Shown here: in pieces, positions 22,134-33,244 of the stretch | Position numbering within the stretch: position 1 is the first letter of the stretch | Layout: every line of letters starts with the position of its first letter | Assembly: GCF_029867415.1 (NCBI RefSeq) | Contig: NC_081185.1 | Span: forward strand, 81,069,553 to 81,133,552 | Direction of reading: 5' to 3' | From: Vicia villosa | Lineage: Eukaryota > Streptophyta > Magnoliopsida > Fabales > Fabaceae | Length of the DNA: 64,000 nt | Program-made: the position numbers and the translations under genes | Notes under the pieces: model-generated | Databases searched by the model: none | What the model saw: the letters and a program-made list of their open reading frames with translations, nothing else | What the model was told of the DNA's origin: nothing

Positions 22134-23535
22134 ATGATGCCTCTTCCAATTCTACCTCCCGATCTCATAACGGAAATCCTTTCACGGCTTCCGGTGAAGG
22201 TTCTGGTGAGATTGACATGCGTTTGTAAACAGTGGAAATCGCTCATCGTTGATCCAACATTCGCTAAACTTCACCTTCAAAGATCACCCAAACACACACC
22301 CTACTTACCTTACTCGATCATGGAAATGAAACTTGGGACCTATCTCTTGTACACTCAGTGCGTCGTTCACTCGAACACCCTTCCTCCACTGTCAACGAAG
22401 ATGTGTGTTACCGTTTTAAAAACCAATCTTATCATGCAATAGGCTCTACCAACGGCTTGGTCTGTTTGATGGGTGATAAATCAGAAGAAGACGCAATCAG
22501 AGAAATTTGTATTCGGTTCTGGAACCCGACTTTACGATTAAGATCCAAAAAGTCACCAACTTTGTTTTTCATGTGTCCTTATGTCTGTGTGCGCGTTGGA
22601 TTTGGCTATGATGATTCAGGAGACACATACAAGGTTAGTCAAGTTTCAATTTAGTCCTTGTGCATCGTTATATTTAGATTTAGAGTTGTGTTAGTTTGAT
22701 TAGATACACTATAGAACACAGTTAAACAATATAAAGTGGGGCACATCATTGAACATAAAAATAATAGGAGTAATATTGGTGTTCTAAATAAGTGATATAC
22801 TGTTCTTTAGTTTAACCACATACATTTAATTTCTTTGGATTAATTTTTGTATTTACTCCCTGCAAGGTGGTGGTTGTGTTTTGGAATCATACAGTGCAGA
22901 AATGGGAGGGGAGAGTTCATTGCATGGGCGATAGTTGCTGGAGAAACACTCTCGCTTGCCATGATTTTCCAACGTTACTAAGAGGAACTTTTACCGGACC
23001 GTTTGTTAATGGTATTGTTAACTGGTTAGCACTTAACAACTTAAACTGTCATGAGTATGAATGGGAAAATGTTACCATCGAACAGTTAGAGATTTTTTCG
23101 CTTGATCTAGGGAAAGAAATATGTAAGCATATGTTGCTACCTGACGGTTTTGGTGAAAAGCCTGAAGATGAACCAGCCCTTGCTGTTTTAAGGGGTTGCC
23201 TGTGTCTTTGTTATGACCACATGAAGACCCATTTTGTTTTGTGGGAAATGAGAGAGTTTGGAGTTCAAGAGTCTTGGACTCAGTTGGTGGATGTTAGTTA
23301 TGTGGATCTTCACTTGGATTATTTAGTGTCTCAGTGGCTTCTGTTGCCGGTGTGTCTGTCAGAAAATAGAGATGTCCTGGTGCTGGCCAGCACACGGTCT
23401 TGGGATGGTGTTATTATCTATAATCAAAGAGAATGTAGGGTTGAACATCATGAATTTCCTTACAGTCAAATTTGGTATGCCTATGAACATACGAAGAGCT
23501 TGGTTTTGCCTCGTCCTCATCCTCATCCACACTAA
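22134..23535 (+). pseudogene. F-box/FBA protein gene, copy 2, frameshifted in exon 1
   Basis: The ATG at 22134 starts an F-box (LPPDLITEILSRLPVKVLVR, CVCKQWKSLI). Exon 1 runs to the GT donor at 22634 (GFGYDDSGDTYK) and exon 2 is 22867-23535. Relative to copy 3, the CA-rich tract after SPKHT (near 22290) lacks 4 bp (ACACACCC instead of ACACACACACCC), so the frame shifts. The later part of exon 1 (HAIGSTNGLVCLMGD, RFWNPTLRLRSKKSPT) is readable in another frame. Exon 2 is open throughout with the FBA features HFVLWEMREFGVQESWT and YAYEHTKSLVLP. Without compensation the product would end about 100 residues in. It is otherwise well preserved and close to copy 3, pointing to recent loss. Confidence 0.88.
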
Positions 23536-24605
23536 GCTCCCATGCAGGAAACTGTTAGATTTTTAATACCTACTGATGGTTCCTCAGTGTTTTCCTTATT
23601 CTGATGGTTCCTCAGTGTTTTCCTTATTTTGTTGGGTGGTACTTATTGGATCAAAATTTCCGAGTTAGTTTTTACTTTTCAACTTACTTTTGTCAGTTGC
23701 TCAAAATTTCTTTTTAGATATGAATTAGACTTGTTGGTTCCATGTATACTACCTGTTGAATTTCTTACTCATGACTTTTTGCCATCTTTATACCGTAATA
23801 ATCCTTTAGCTTCAACCTTGCATGAATCTTTTAGATTGAACCTTGCATGAATCTTTTAGCTTAAATGAATGGAAAAAAGAGAGGTAAAACCGAGCATATT
23901 ATTTTAATATGAGGTTGAGGGATGTGGTTATCTTTTCAACAAATTATATTTTTCGCGAAACACATAGCAAGTGGCCATCTTTTCAACAGATTACCTTATA
24001 TTTTTTCAGTGAACATGTGCCATTTAACTAATTTAGGCAATAATGATTGCATGAAAATACTAGGAAGCACAATATCACATATACACGAGTGAGATTATGC
24101 ACATCTTTTGGAGATAGACGTAATAAAATATGCATAAAAATAAAATTTGTTTCACTTATTTATTAGAAACAAAAAGGCATATATTGGTAAGTAAGTACTT
24201 TTCTCAAGTTCAAAGTCTTGAGTTTGAACTTTATCACACTGCATTGGTTGTTGCTACATGAATAACCCTATCTTTTTTATATTTTTGTTGGTACATGAAT
24301 AAAGATGAAAAACTACATATATTTTGTTTTAGATTAGGATATGTTTTTTTATCATATAAATTATGAATTTTTTAAGATACTGTTTTCATATTAGGATATG
24401 TTTTATTATTATATAAATTATGAATTTTTTAAGCGCAACCGTGTAGGTCAATCTTTAAAATTGGAGATGATTATAACGAGCGATTAAATTTCCCTTTAAA
24501 AAAAGTATTCATGTATTTTTAGAGTAGGTTTGATAGCATAATCTCGAACTAAACGAAAAGAAATAATAAATCTGTTATGAAACTATCTAAAATAATATAG
24601 AGATC
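23536..24605. other. 3' flank of F-box copy 2
   Basis: Non-coding, with parts matching the flanks of copies 1 and 3 (TTTAGGCAATAATGATTGCA; CTCAAGTTCAAAGTCTTGAG). The last bases, AGATC (24601-24605), are the target duplication of the copia element that follows. Confidence 0.6.
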
Positions 24606-25025
24606 TGTTGTGAATTCAATGCCAAGAACAAAGTATAAAACAAGGGAAGAATAAAGGACAAGGAAGAAGAAGAACACAAGAATTGGTTATAACTGCCATT
24701 CCTTTACTTTCTCTTTGAAAATAAGATTACAAGTTTACAAGAATAACAAATAACCTCTCTCACCCTAAATTAGGATTTACTGTTATTTATAATAAAACCT
24801 AACATACTAACTAACGGGTTTTTTCCACAAGGCCCATTACACAAGTCAACTTAATAAACAAGCTAACTTAACAAATTAGGGTTTAAACACTAAACCTAAT
24901 TTAACATGCTAACAACCCTAGCATCTTCGACACAAGCATGTGAACAACCTTTAACTTCATGCTTAATCTTGTCGAACCAAGAGGCTACCCTTCGACCATA
25001 CTAGAGTTCGATCCAATATCTCACA
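24606..25025 (-). repeat. copia 3' LTR
   Basis: Plus strand TGTTGTGAATTCAATGCCAA to CCAATATCTCACA. It matches the right-hand copy at 44234-44670, which additionally has an insertion-like GTTGCGCAATGATGAGAGAC near 44400. The polypurine tract adjoins at 25026-25045. Confidence 0.9.
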
Positions 25026-25078
25026 AATCTCCACCTTGGACCTAACTCTACAACGTCAAGGGAACAAACTAGCTTTCT

Positions 25079-25654
25079 TCATGCAGCTTTATCAACTGCA
25101 TACAGTGGAAAAAAATTGCAACTTGGCAATGTCTTTGTGATCATATCAGCAGCATTGTCCTCAGTCGAAACCTTCAGCACTTGGACTTCTCCACGCTCGA
25201 TTACTCCTCTGACGAAATGCAGCCTCACATCAATGTGCTTAGTTTGCTCATGATAGGCTGAGTTCTTCGACAAATATATTGCACTTTGACTATCACATTT
25301 AACAGTGATACCTTTACCTTGAAGTTTCAACTCCTTAGCAAAACCTTCAAGCCGCAATGCTTCTTTCACAGCTTCAGTTAGGGCAATATATTCCACTTTA
25401 GTGGTTGATAGAGCAACAACCTGCTGAAGTGTTGCTATCCAACTAATTGCTGTGCCAAACATGGTGAAAACATATCCAAAATAGACTTTCTAGAATCCAT
25501 ACAACCTGCATAATCAGAGTCGACATATCCTTCGATTACTGCTTTACTATCTTCACCCAAGGCTCCACCATAAATTAGGACCCTGTTCAAACACCCATTT
25601 ATGTACCTTAAAATCCACTTCAATGCTTGCCAGTGAGCCTTTCCAGGATTCGCC
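25079..25654 (-). pseudogene. copia RNase H domain
   Basis: Two overlapping minus-strand frames: MANPGKAHWQALKWILRYIN to EGYVDSDYAGCMDSRKS (about 25656-25470), then a frameshift, then SWIATLQQVVALSTTKVEYI, KCDSQSAIYLSKNSAYHEQT and HIDVRLHFVRGVIERGEVQV (25462-25079). The catalytic pattern YVDSDYAG...E...D is visible. It is the C-terminus of the polyprotein, cut from the RT domain by the solo LTR. Confidence 0.9.
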
Positions 25655-25659
25655 ATGTA

Positions 25660-27820
25660 TGTAACACCCTTCTAAACCCCGCGAAAATTTATAAAATAGT
25701 TCAGAGTAAACATGAAAACAAGGGTGCCACAATTTAATTAAAAACAATTTACTATAAATCAATTGTCATGCTTCACTTAGGGACAAAATCGTCACTTTAA
25801 TAAAATCATGTTTCTACACAGCGGATATTAGTCAACAGATAAGCATAACATCATCTATGCAATATCTCACAAAATTACTCCAATAACAACAAAATAGAGC
25901 ATCATCATAAACTCTAAACTAGCGTTCCCCCAGTGTTACAATATCAGAGCATGACACCGACGCTATACTAAACAAACTGACTCATGAGCTAATCCTCACC
26001 GAGCCGAAAGCCGCTATCCTCAATCTGAAAATATCAACAGTAAGGGTGAGTCTCATTCACAATTAACAAATGTTATCGAATCATAAACAATAACACATCA
26101 TAGTCACATTATTCATCCAATTCCATTATATTCAGATTGTCAGGAAGTACTTATCAACACACAACAACGATAGAATACATTACCAAAAGACAACACCATA
26201 ACAGTTACACCATCATTAAATATTATAACATTGGACAATCTTCCATTCATGTTACAATTATACACAACAACCTAATGCAATGCAACTATATGCATGTGGT
26301 ACCAAACATGGGATAACCCATCTCACCGATCCACCACCATAAAGATTCGGCTACTTCTCTCACCAATTCCACACAATGGGAATTGGCTACCGCTGTCCCA
26401 CCACCATAAGGGATACAGCCCACAACATGATTATGAAATGCATGTATCAACCATAACATGCTCATCATCAACATTAAACAACCAAATGTCATAATCATCA
26501 GCCACCATAATAATCAATAGCCACACACAGTTATGCTATTTCTCAACCATAATAAAATACATATTTTACATCAACAATATATGTATAACAAACACCAATT
26601 ACAACCACAGCATCATAGCAGGTAAATCATTCATTATACAGTGCACAACAATAGCACCCCTCACAATCGCGTACCAAATACAACAAAGCAACTCATCCAC
26701 GATAGAGTATTTACCTCATCATTCATCAAAATACATGATAACCATATTTACCATGAACAACATCCATTTGTATAACAAGCAGGAGCAATCATATTATAAC
26801 AACACCCATCATTGCACACATTCAATTATGCAAACAACAAACCATTGCACCTCATCATTTATGCAAAACAAGAGTAAACCAGATTTGAAGAAAACGATAA
26901 TTTTCAAAATAAAATCAAGTTATTGTTGTTATATTTATTTTATATGGTAGAACATTCAATTTAAGGAACAACGTCCAAAACGGCGTCTAAAACGGACTTA
27001 CGGTTTGAAAGTTACACATTTTTACATTTTTCAAAGAAAATAATTATCGCTACAGCACGCGGCGCCACACACAGTTAGCAGCGCGTAACGAATGGAAACA
27101 CGCCTTCGCGGCACAAACAAAGGTTCGCGGCGCGGAACGAGAAAATCACTACGCCTTCGCGGCGCGCACCTACCTTCGCGGCGCGAACTGGCAAAAGTCA
27201 GAGCTCTCATCGCAATTGACAGCATTACGGGATTTACCCCAAAATCCCCAAAACCCAAACCAAGTTATGTCATGAACCTCAACACCACCATATCAGCCAC
27301 ATACATGTTATAACATAAATATAACACACAAAGAGGATCATTTAATCATCATAACAATCATATAATCATACAATTCATCAAATCATACAATCCCCTCAAA
27401 ATCATCCCAAAACCCCAATCCATCATATAACCAATTGACACAAACAATGCATCTAAATCAGTCCTATTATCTATAATACGATAAAAGATGTTAGCCGAAA
27501 GAGTCCCCCCTTACCTTAGCCAAGGATCTTGATTAGCCCTCTTCCTCTTCTGTTCCTCTTTCACGTATCAGCACTTCTACTCTTCTGCTTCTCTTCCACA
27601 TCTATTTTCCTTTTTTCCTCAATTCCTTATTTTATGAAAAATAGATTTTAATTTAGTAAAAGGCCTACTAACATAGCACCCCCTCTTTACTAACCCCACA
27701 TTAAGCCCAATAACCTCTTTTTCCACAATTCTTCCATTAAATCCAATCAGATGCCAAATAATTTCAAATAAATAATTTAATTCCAAATTAAATCAATTAA
27801 TGAAAATATGGGGTGTTACA
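25660..27820 (+). mobile_element. solo LTR of Ty3/gypsy type, 2161 bp
   Basis: TGTAACACCCTTCTAAACCCC (as TGTAACACCC then TTCTAAACCCC) to GGGGTGTTACA, flanked by the exact 5-bp repeat ATGTA (25655-25659, 27821-27825) within the copia pol gene. No coding domain. TGTAACACC LTR starts are common among plant chromovirus (Tekay/Del-like) elements, so that assignment is an inference. Two partial relatives lie at 55758-56240 (same strand) and 60218-61430 (opposite strand). It contains the GCGCCGCGAA word module at 27085-27190. Confidence 0.9.
27085..27190. repeat. reiterated GCGCCGCGAA-type words in the solo LTR
   Basis: On the complementary strand the words TTCGCGCCGCGAAGG, TGCGCGCCGCGAAGG, TTCCGCGCCGCGAACC and TGTGCCGCGAAGG occur within about 105 bp, in two pairs with short spacers. 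The GC-rich block is sharply unlike the AT-rich LTR around it. The related reverse LTR at 60218-61430 has GGAACCGGTTCCC words at the same place. Confidence 0.85.
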
Positions 27821-27825
27821 ATGTA

Positions 27826-28484
27826 CCTGCTTACAAGCCTTACTGCATATGCTATGTTGGGTCTAGTACAGACCATATCATACATCAAAGAACCAACTAT
27901 ATTAGCATATGGGATGCTATTCATATAGGCTCTTTCGACATCAGTACTAGGACACTGATCAATACTCAGCTTGAATTGAGGGTTTGTCGGAGTCACAACT
28001 GGCTTCGAATTCGACATACCAAACCTTTCAAGAATCTTTCGTAGATATGCCTCTTGAGATAAGCATAACTTCGACTTCTTTCTATCTCTTCGAATGTCAA
28101 TTCCAAGATTCTTGGAAGCAGCTCCCAGATCCTTCATATCGAACTCCTTATTGAGTTCAACCTTCACCCTCTTTACATCTTCGACATTATTCCTTGCTAT
28201 GAGAATATCATCCGCATAAAGCAACAAAATAACAAATGAATTACCAGGTCGAAATCTGAAGTAAACACAGTGGTCGAATTGACTTCTAATGAAACTTATG
28301 CCATGAACTTGTCGAATCTCCTATTCCACTGTCGAGGAGATTGTTTCAGCCCATATAAAGATCTCTTTAGCTTGCACACATAATCTTCCTTCCCCTTTTC
28401 GACATACCCTTCAGGTTGCCTCATCGGGATCATTTCATCTAGATCACCATACAAGAACACGATCTTCACATCCATATGTTCCAG
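27826..28484 (-). pseudogene. copia reverse transcriptase, C-terminal half
   Basis: The minus strand reads [40 protein letters not shown], a one-base frameshift near 28300, then FVILLLYADDILIARNNVED with the YADD catalytic box, CLSQEAYLRKILERFGM and GSLMYDMVCTRPNIAYAV. The solo LTR cuts the frame at 27825. An in-frame TAA at about 28483-28485 separates it from the upstream part. Confidence 0.9.
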
Positions 28485-30304
28485 TTATAGGTCGAACTGT
28501 GCCACCATGGCAAGCAACATTCGAATGGACCTATGCTTCACAACAGGAGAAAACACATCATTGAAGTCGACACCTTCTTTCTGAGTGAAACCCCTTGCAA
28601 CTAACCTTGCCTTGTATCTTTTCGACGTCACTCCTTCAACTCCTTCCTTAACTTTGAAAATCCATTTACCGCTAACTAACCTTGCCCCAACAAGTTTCTT
28701 GATCAGTTCCCAAGTGTGATTATCATGAAGAGATTTCATCTCATCATTCATGGCCTTCAGCCATTCATTCTTATAGTCTCTAGGTTCTTTGTCTAGAACC
28801 TCACTTACAGAGATTAAGGCATAAGCTATAAGATCTGTATACCCAAGTCTCTGAGGTGGCTTGATAACTCTTCTTGATCTATCTCTCGACAATAGGTAGT
28901 CATCGACATTTTCCTGAACTTCCTCAGCATCTTCTGCTTCTTCTACGATTTCATCTGGAATATGCAATTCAACATCAACTTGCTCCACCTCAACAGGAAT
29001 CTCTATCTGTTCCAGCTCTTCTGCACTTAGACCATCATCATCACCAGTTTTCTTGAAAGCCATCTCAGCTTCATTGAAAACTACATCTCGACTAGTGATA
29101 CACCTCTTGTGACCTGGCTTTAGGCACCATAGCCTATAAGCTTTGACTCCTTCAGGGTATCCCATGAACATGCATTTAATAGATCTAGGTTTGACCTTGT
29201 CTTTCCTAATGTGAGCATAGGCTACGCAGCCAAATACTCTCACTTTGTCGAGATCTGGTGGATGTCTCGACCAAACTTCTTCAGGTGCCTTCATATCTAA
29301 CGTTGTCGAAGGACATCTGTTTATCATATATGTTGTTGTTGAAATAGCCTCAGCCCAAAACACCTTATTTAATCCAGCACTAGTCAACATGCATCTGACT
29401 CTCTCCAAAATAGTTCGATTAATCCTTTCAGTCAAACCATTTTGCTGTGGATTACCTGCGGTAGTTCTATGTATTGCAATACCAGAGGCCGCACAAAAAT
29501 TGTCGAACGCCTCATTGCAAAATTCAAGGCCATTGTCGGTTCTCAACCTCTTGACCTTTCTGCCAGTCTGATTTTCGACCAGAGTCTTCCAACTTTTGAA
29601 ATCTCAAAAGTTTCATCCTTAGTCTTCTGGATGAATACCCATAACTTCCTAGAATAATCATCAACTATGGATAGAAAATATCTTGCTCCTGAATGTGATG
29701 GACACCTTGCAGACCCCCAAAGATCAGCACAGATGTAATCAAGGGATCCATATGTTCTTTGTTTGCCTTTGTTGAACTTCACTCTGCAAGATTTTCCAAG
29801 TACACAGTGTTCACAAAACTTCAGCTTTTCGACTTTGTCTCCACCAAGAAGATTTTGTTTCCCTAATTCGACCAGACCCCTTTCACTGACATGGCCCAAT
29901 CTCATGTGCCAGATTTCTGTCTTTGACAATGGTTTCGTGGATGCATCATTTGTCGAGCCACTTACAACTTCAGCCTCAAAGGTATACAAGCCTTGTTTCT
30001 TCACGTATCTCAAGACTTCCTTCGACCCCTTCATGACTCTTAGGATACTTTTCTCTCCTTGGAAAACATATCCTTTCTTGTCGAATTCACCAAGAGAAAG
30101 CAGAGTTCTCTTCAAATCAGGAACATACCTGACTTTAGTTAACAACCTTATTGACTCATCATGGAGCTTGAATCTCACAGATCCAACATCTACAATCTTG
30201 CAAGCTTTGTTGTTTCCCAGCAGTATTGATCCACCATCTTGATCACATAATTCCTCGAACAAGTCGTTGTTTGGAGTCATGTGCCAAGTGAAACCTGAAT
30301 CCAT
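28485..30304 (-). pseudogene. copia protease end, integrase, RT N-terminus
   Basis: From 30304: MDSGFTWHMTPNNDLFEELC (protease DSG box; the usual Cys is Phe), EIWHMRLGHVSERGLVELGK (gag-pre-integrase), FCEHCVLGKSCRVKF (zinc-binding) and DYICADLWGSARCPS, SIVDDYSRKLWVF (integrase core Asp residues). A frameshift near 29590 follows ETFEISK. The frame then continues as MRTDNGLEFCNEAFDNFCAA, NPQQNGLTERINRTILERVR (core Glu), FMGYPEGVKAYRLW and, at the RT start, WLKAMNDEMKSLHDNHTWEL to FNDVFSPVVKHRSIRMLLAM. Two frame breaks make it inactive. Confidence 0.92.
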
Positions 30305-30409
30305 AATTCACTCCTTCCTAGAGTCATTGCTCGAAACCACAAGGACATTAGATGATTCGAAATCATCTTGAACCATAGCTGCATTGTCATTATCCTTACC
30401 TCCATGATC

Positions 30410-31129
30410 TTTCTGGCGTTCAGGGAACACCTTTCTTATGTGACCCTACTTCTTACAATGATAGCATCGAATGCCAGATACTTCGCCACTGTAAGACTTC
30501 GACTGGCTTTTGCTCTTCTTCTTGTCGAACTTACCATCCTTACGCAAGGACTTTCCTTTAACGGCCAAACCTTCACCAACAGTCAAAGATTTATGCTCTT
30601 CTTCAAAGGCCAGGGACTCCCTTCCATGCAAGAGATTTTCTTTGAAGTAAGCATGTGATCGAGGCAAAGCGCACAATAGTAACAACTCTTGATCTTCATT
30701 ATCGATCTTCACATCAATATTTTCAAGATCAAGAATCAGCTTGTTGAACATATCCAACTGCTCAGCCAATACTTTGTCTTCAATCATCTTGAAAGAATAC
30801 AAAGCTTGCTTCAGGTAGAGCCGATTTACCAGCGATTTAGTCTCGTACAAACTTTCAAGTTTCACCCATAACCCTAATGCCGTCGTCTCCTTTGATACTT
30901 TCTAGAGAACCTTATCACCAAGGCTCAACAAAATTGCGCAGTGTGCTTTCTCGATCATAGTCATCTTCTCCGCTTCCATTAATTCAGCATTCATGGCTGC
31001 CTCTCCCTTCAACGCTTCCAAGCAATCCTGCTGAACCAATAGGGCTTTCATCTTTAAGCGCCACAGACCGAACTCATTCACTCCGGTGAACTTTTCAATC
31101 TCGTACTTTGTTGAAGGCATCTTCTCCAT
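30410..31129 (-). pseudogene. copia gag with stops and a degraded zinc knuckle
   Basis: The ATG at 31129 gives MEKMPSTKYEIEKFTGVNEF, LWRLKMKALLVQQDCLEALK, ending with a TAG at 30902-30904. It resumes as VKLESLYETKSLVNRLYLKQ, MFNKLILDLENIDVKIDNED. The zinc knuckle CYHCKK-stop-GHIRKVF has both a stop and a Cys-to-Phe change. The Ogre-type insertion lies only about 27 bp upstream of the gag ATG. Confidence 0.88.
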
Positions 31130-32324
31130 GCTCACTGCACCAATTAGTTGTGAATTTGTCATACCCCAAAATTTGACCACAACAATTTTATACTCAAGCT
31201 CATTTGAATATCAGACGCTCAAGACCTGACTAACTGTACTCTCTCCTAAACAACAGCCTCTAAACTAGGGTTTTGATCTTTTTAGAGAAAAGTCAGATTC
31301 TGATACCTCCAATGGACTCCATGGCCTCTTATATGATTCAAATAATCCCCATTCCAAGTTTCAAGCCCTGATTCAAAAGATTGCTCACTCAATGACCCAA
31401 ACGATCAATAATCGACTGACTGACCTAAAAGTCAAACTATGGTCAAAGTACAGTCAAAACTCCTGATTTTTTGTCAACAACCTCATTTTGAAGTATCACT
31501 CACCATTTGATCAAGGATTGATCATGGTTCATCAAGAAAAGATCAGAAATCAACAAACTCAAAAGATTCTAAATCAGGGTTTCATAGGAGAAAGTCAACT
31601 AAACTTTGACCAGCCATAACTTTCACATGGAACATCATAAATTTTCCATCCAAGGCTTAATTTGAAGGAAATTGAATTCTCTGTAATTTTGTCTCTCACA
31701 TGCCAAGGCCAAAAATGCTTCATTTGAGAGATATGAGCCAAAACATTACAGGTCATTCTTAAAGATCGCAAAAAGTCAGTTTTTCTCAAAGCCCATAACT
31801 TGAACATGGTAGACTCAATTGAGATGAAACCAGAAGGAGCTTTTAGAGGACTCTTTAAGCTTTCTAAAAAGTCCTAAAACACCTTCATAGGATAAATATT
31901 GAGGGAGATACGCTTGGCGCAAGGTGGACGATTTTGAGGAAATACACAAAAGGCAAAGTGGAGAATTTTGATATTTTGGACTAATGGGCCTAAGGTTTTG
32001 ATTTTAAACATCCCTATGACCTAAAAAATGACATCTGAACCCATTCCCATATTTTTGTCACCTTTTTATATTTATTTGAATTTTTATTCAATTAAAAATC
32101 AAATAAATCAAGTAAAAATGCAAAATAAATGAAATAAAATGCATGGGTTTGGTTTTAAACATTCAATGGTCCAAATATCATCACATAAGAGGTCCAAATT
32201 CGTGAAAGAGGCTAGGAGAAGATATTTGTCAAAATTAGGAAGTTTTAATGTAATTTTCAAATCAAATTTTTATCTCTTGAATGATTGGATTTCTTTCCAA
32301 TTCTCTTGACCTAATCTCATTCTC

Positions 32325-32331
32325 TATATAA
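32325..32331 (+). promoter_or_regulatory. Ogre LTR TATA box (TATATAA)
   Basis: CATTCTCTATATAAGCAAAA occurs about 1.17 kb into the LTR and is repeated at the matching place in the 3' LTR (near 41600). The phrase CTCAGAACCCTAGGACG follows and is the likely transcription start region. Confidence 0.7.
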
Positions 32332-33175
32332 GCAAAACAATTCTCAGAACCCTAGGACGAAAATCCTAGTCCCAAAAGCTCTCAAAAACTTTGCAAAAAT
32401 ATCAAAGAGACTAGGGCATAAGGTTTCTTTGCATGCAGCCGTTCTCCATCGATTCCAAGCATAACATCGTGATCCAGAGAACTCATGGGATAATCCCAGG
32501 TCCAAAGCCATGGTTCATACGTGATAAAACGCTCAGATAAGAACTCACTTTCCTATATCCCTTACGTTAATCGTATCACATGTTACAGTTTATTTTAATT
32601 CAAACTAACGATGTTAATGGCTTTAGGAGATGTATTTATACAGGTTTGAGTCATCGTTTGAAGCTCACCACGGCGGGAACGTGTTTCACCATGGCTAGGT
32701 CAAGATGAATGGAGCCTCTCGTTTTCATGCCTACAGGCCGTTTCACGTCCAAAAAACCACACCAACGAAATCAGGGGAAGTTTTTATATACATCTGAGCC
32801 CTTTGGTTATTTTGCTAACGTTGCCTTACCGTGTTTTGATCTTGTTGCAGAATTCGAAGGAAAAGTTGCGGATAAATCCGCAGGTAATTCCCTGGGAAAA
32901 TCTGCAGGGGTACGTATAGAAGATGATGAACAGTAGCCTTTGAATGGCTGACTGTTACGTGGCCTTGTCTGGTTCGCTGGTCCACTTTTTCGTCTCTCTC
33001 TTCCACACGCGCACGCGGCTATTGGATGGTCAACATCAGCGCATTCTCTCTCTCGCACTGATTGGTCACGCATGAAAGCAGTGGGGCCCTTTTGACTTGG
33101 ATTGTTTGTATTTCAAATTTTTTGTTATTTCTTTATATTTATTAATCTAAAGCTATTTCTTTAACAAATAACTGA

Positions 33176-33244
33176 TGAAGCCTAGTTGGTGGAAAGGGCG
33201 TGGCGTGATTCTCAAAACCTGGGTTCGATACCCAGGTGAAGCAT
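33176..33244 (+). other. tRNA-like segment in the 5' LTR
   Basis: GAAGCCTAGTTGGTGG (box-A-like) and, 30-odd bases on, CCTGGGTTCGATACCCAGG, which forms a perfect 5-bp arm around a TTCGATA loop exactly as a tRNA T-arm and box B would. The segment of about 70 bp ends near GTGAAGCA. Anticodon and D arms are not convincing, so it is tRNA-derived at most. Confidence 0.55.

Noticed and set aside
27031..27313. Arg-rich reading frames on both strands
   Set aside because: They are translations of the GC-rich word module in a solo LTR.
33176..33244. A genuine tRNA gene
   Set aside because: Only the T-arm/box B is convincing; acceptor, D and anticodon arms do not form a cloverleaf by eye, and the segment is inside an LTR in both copies.
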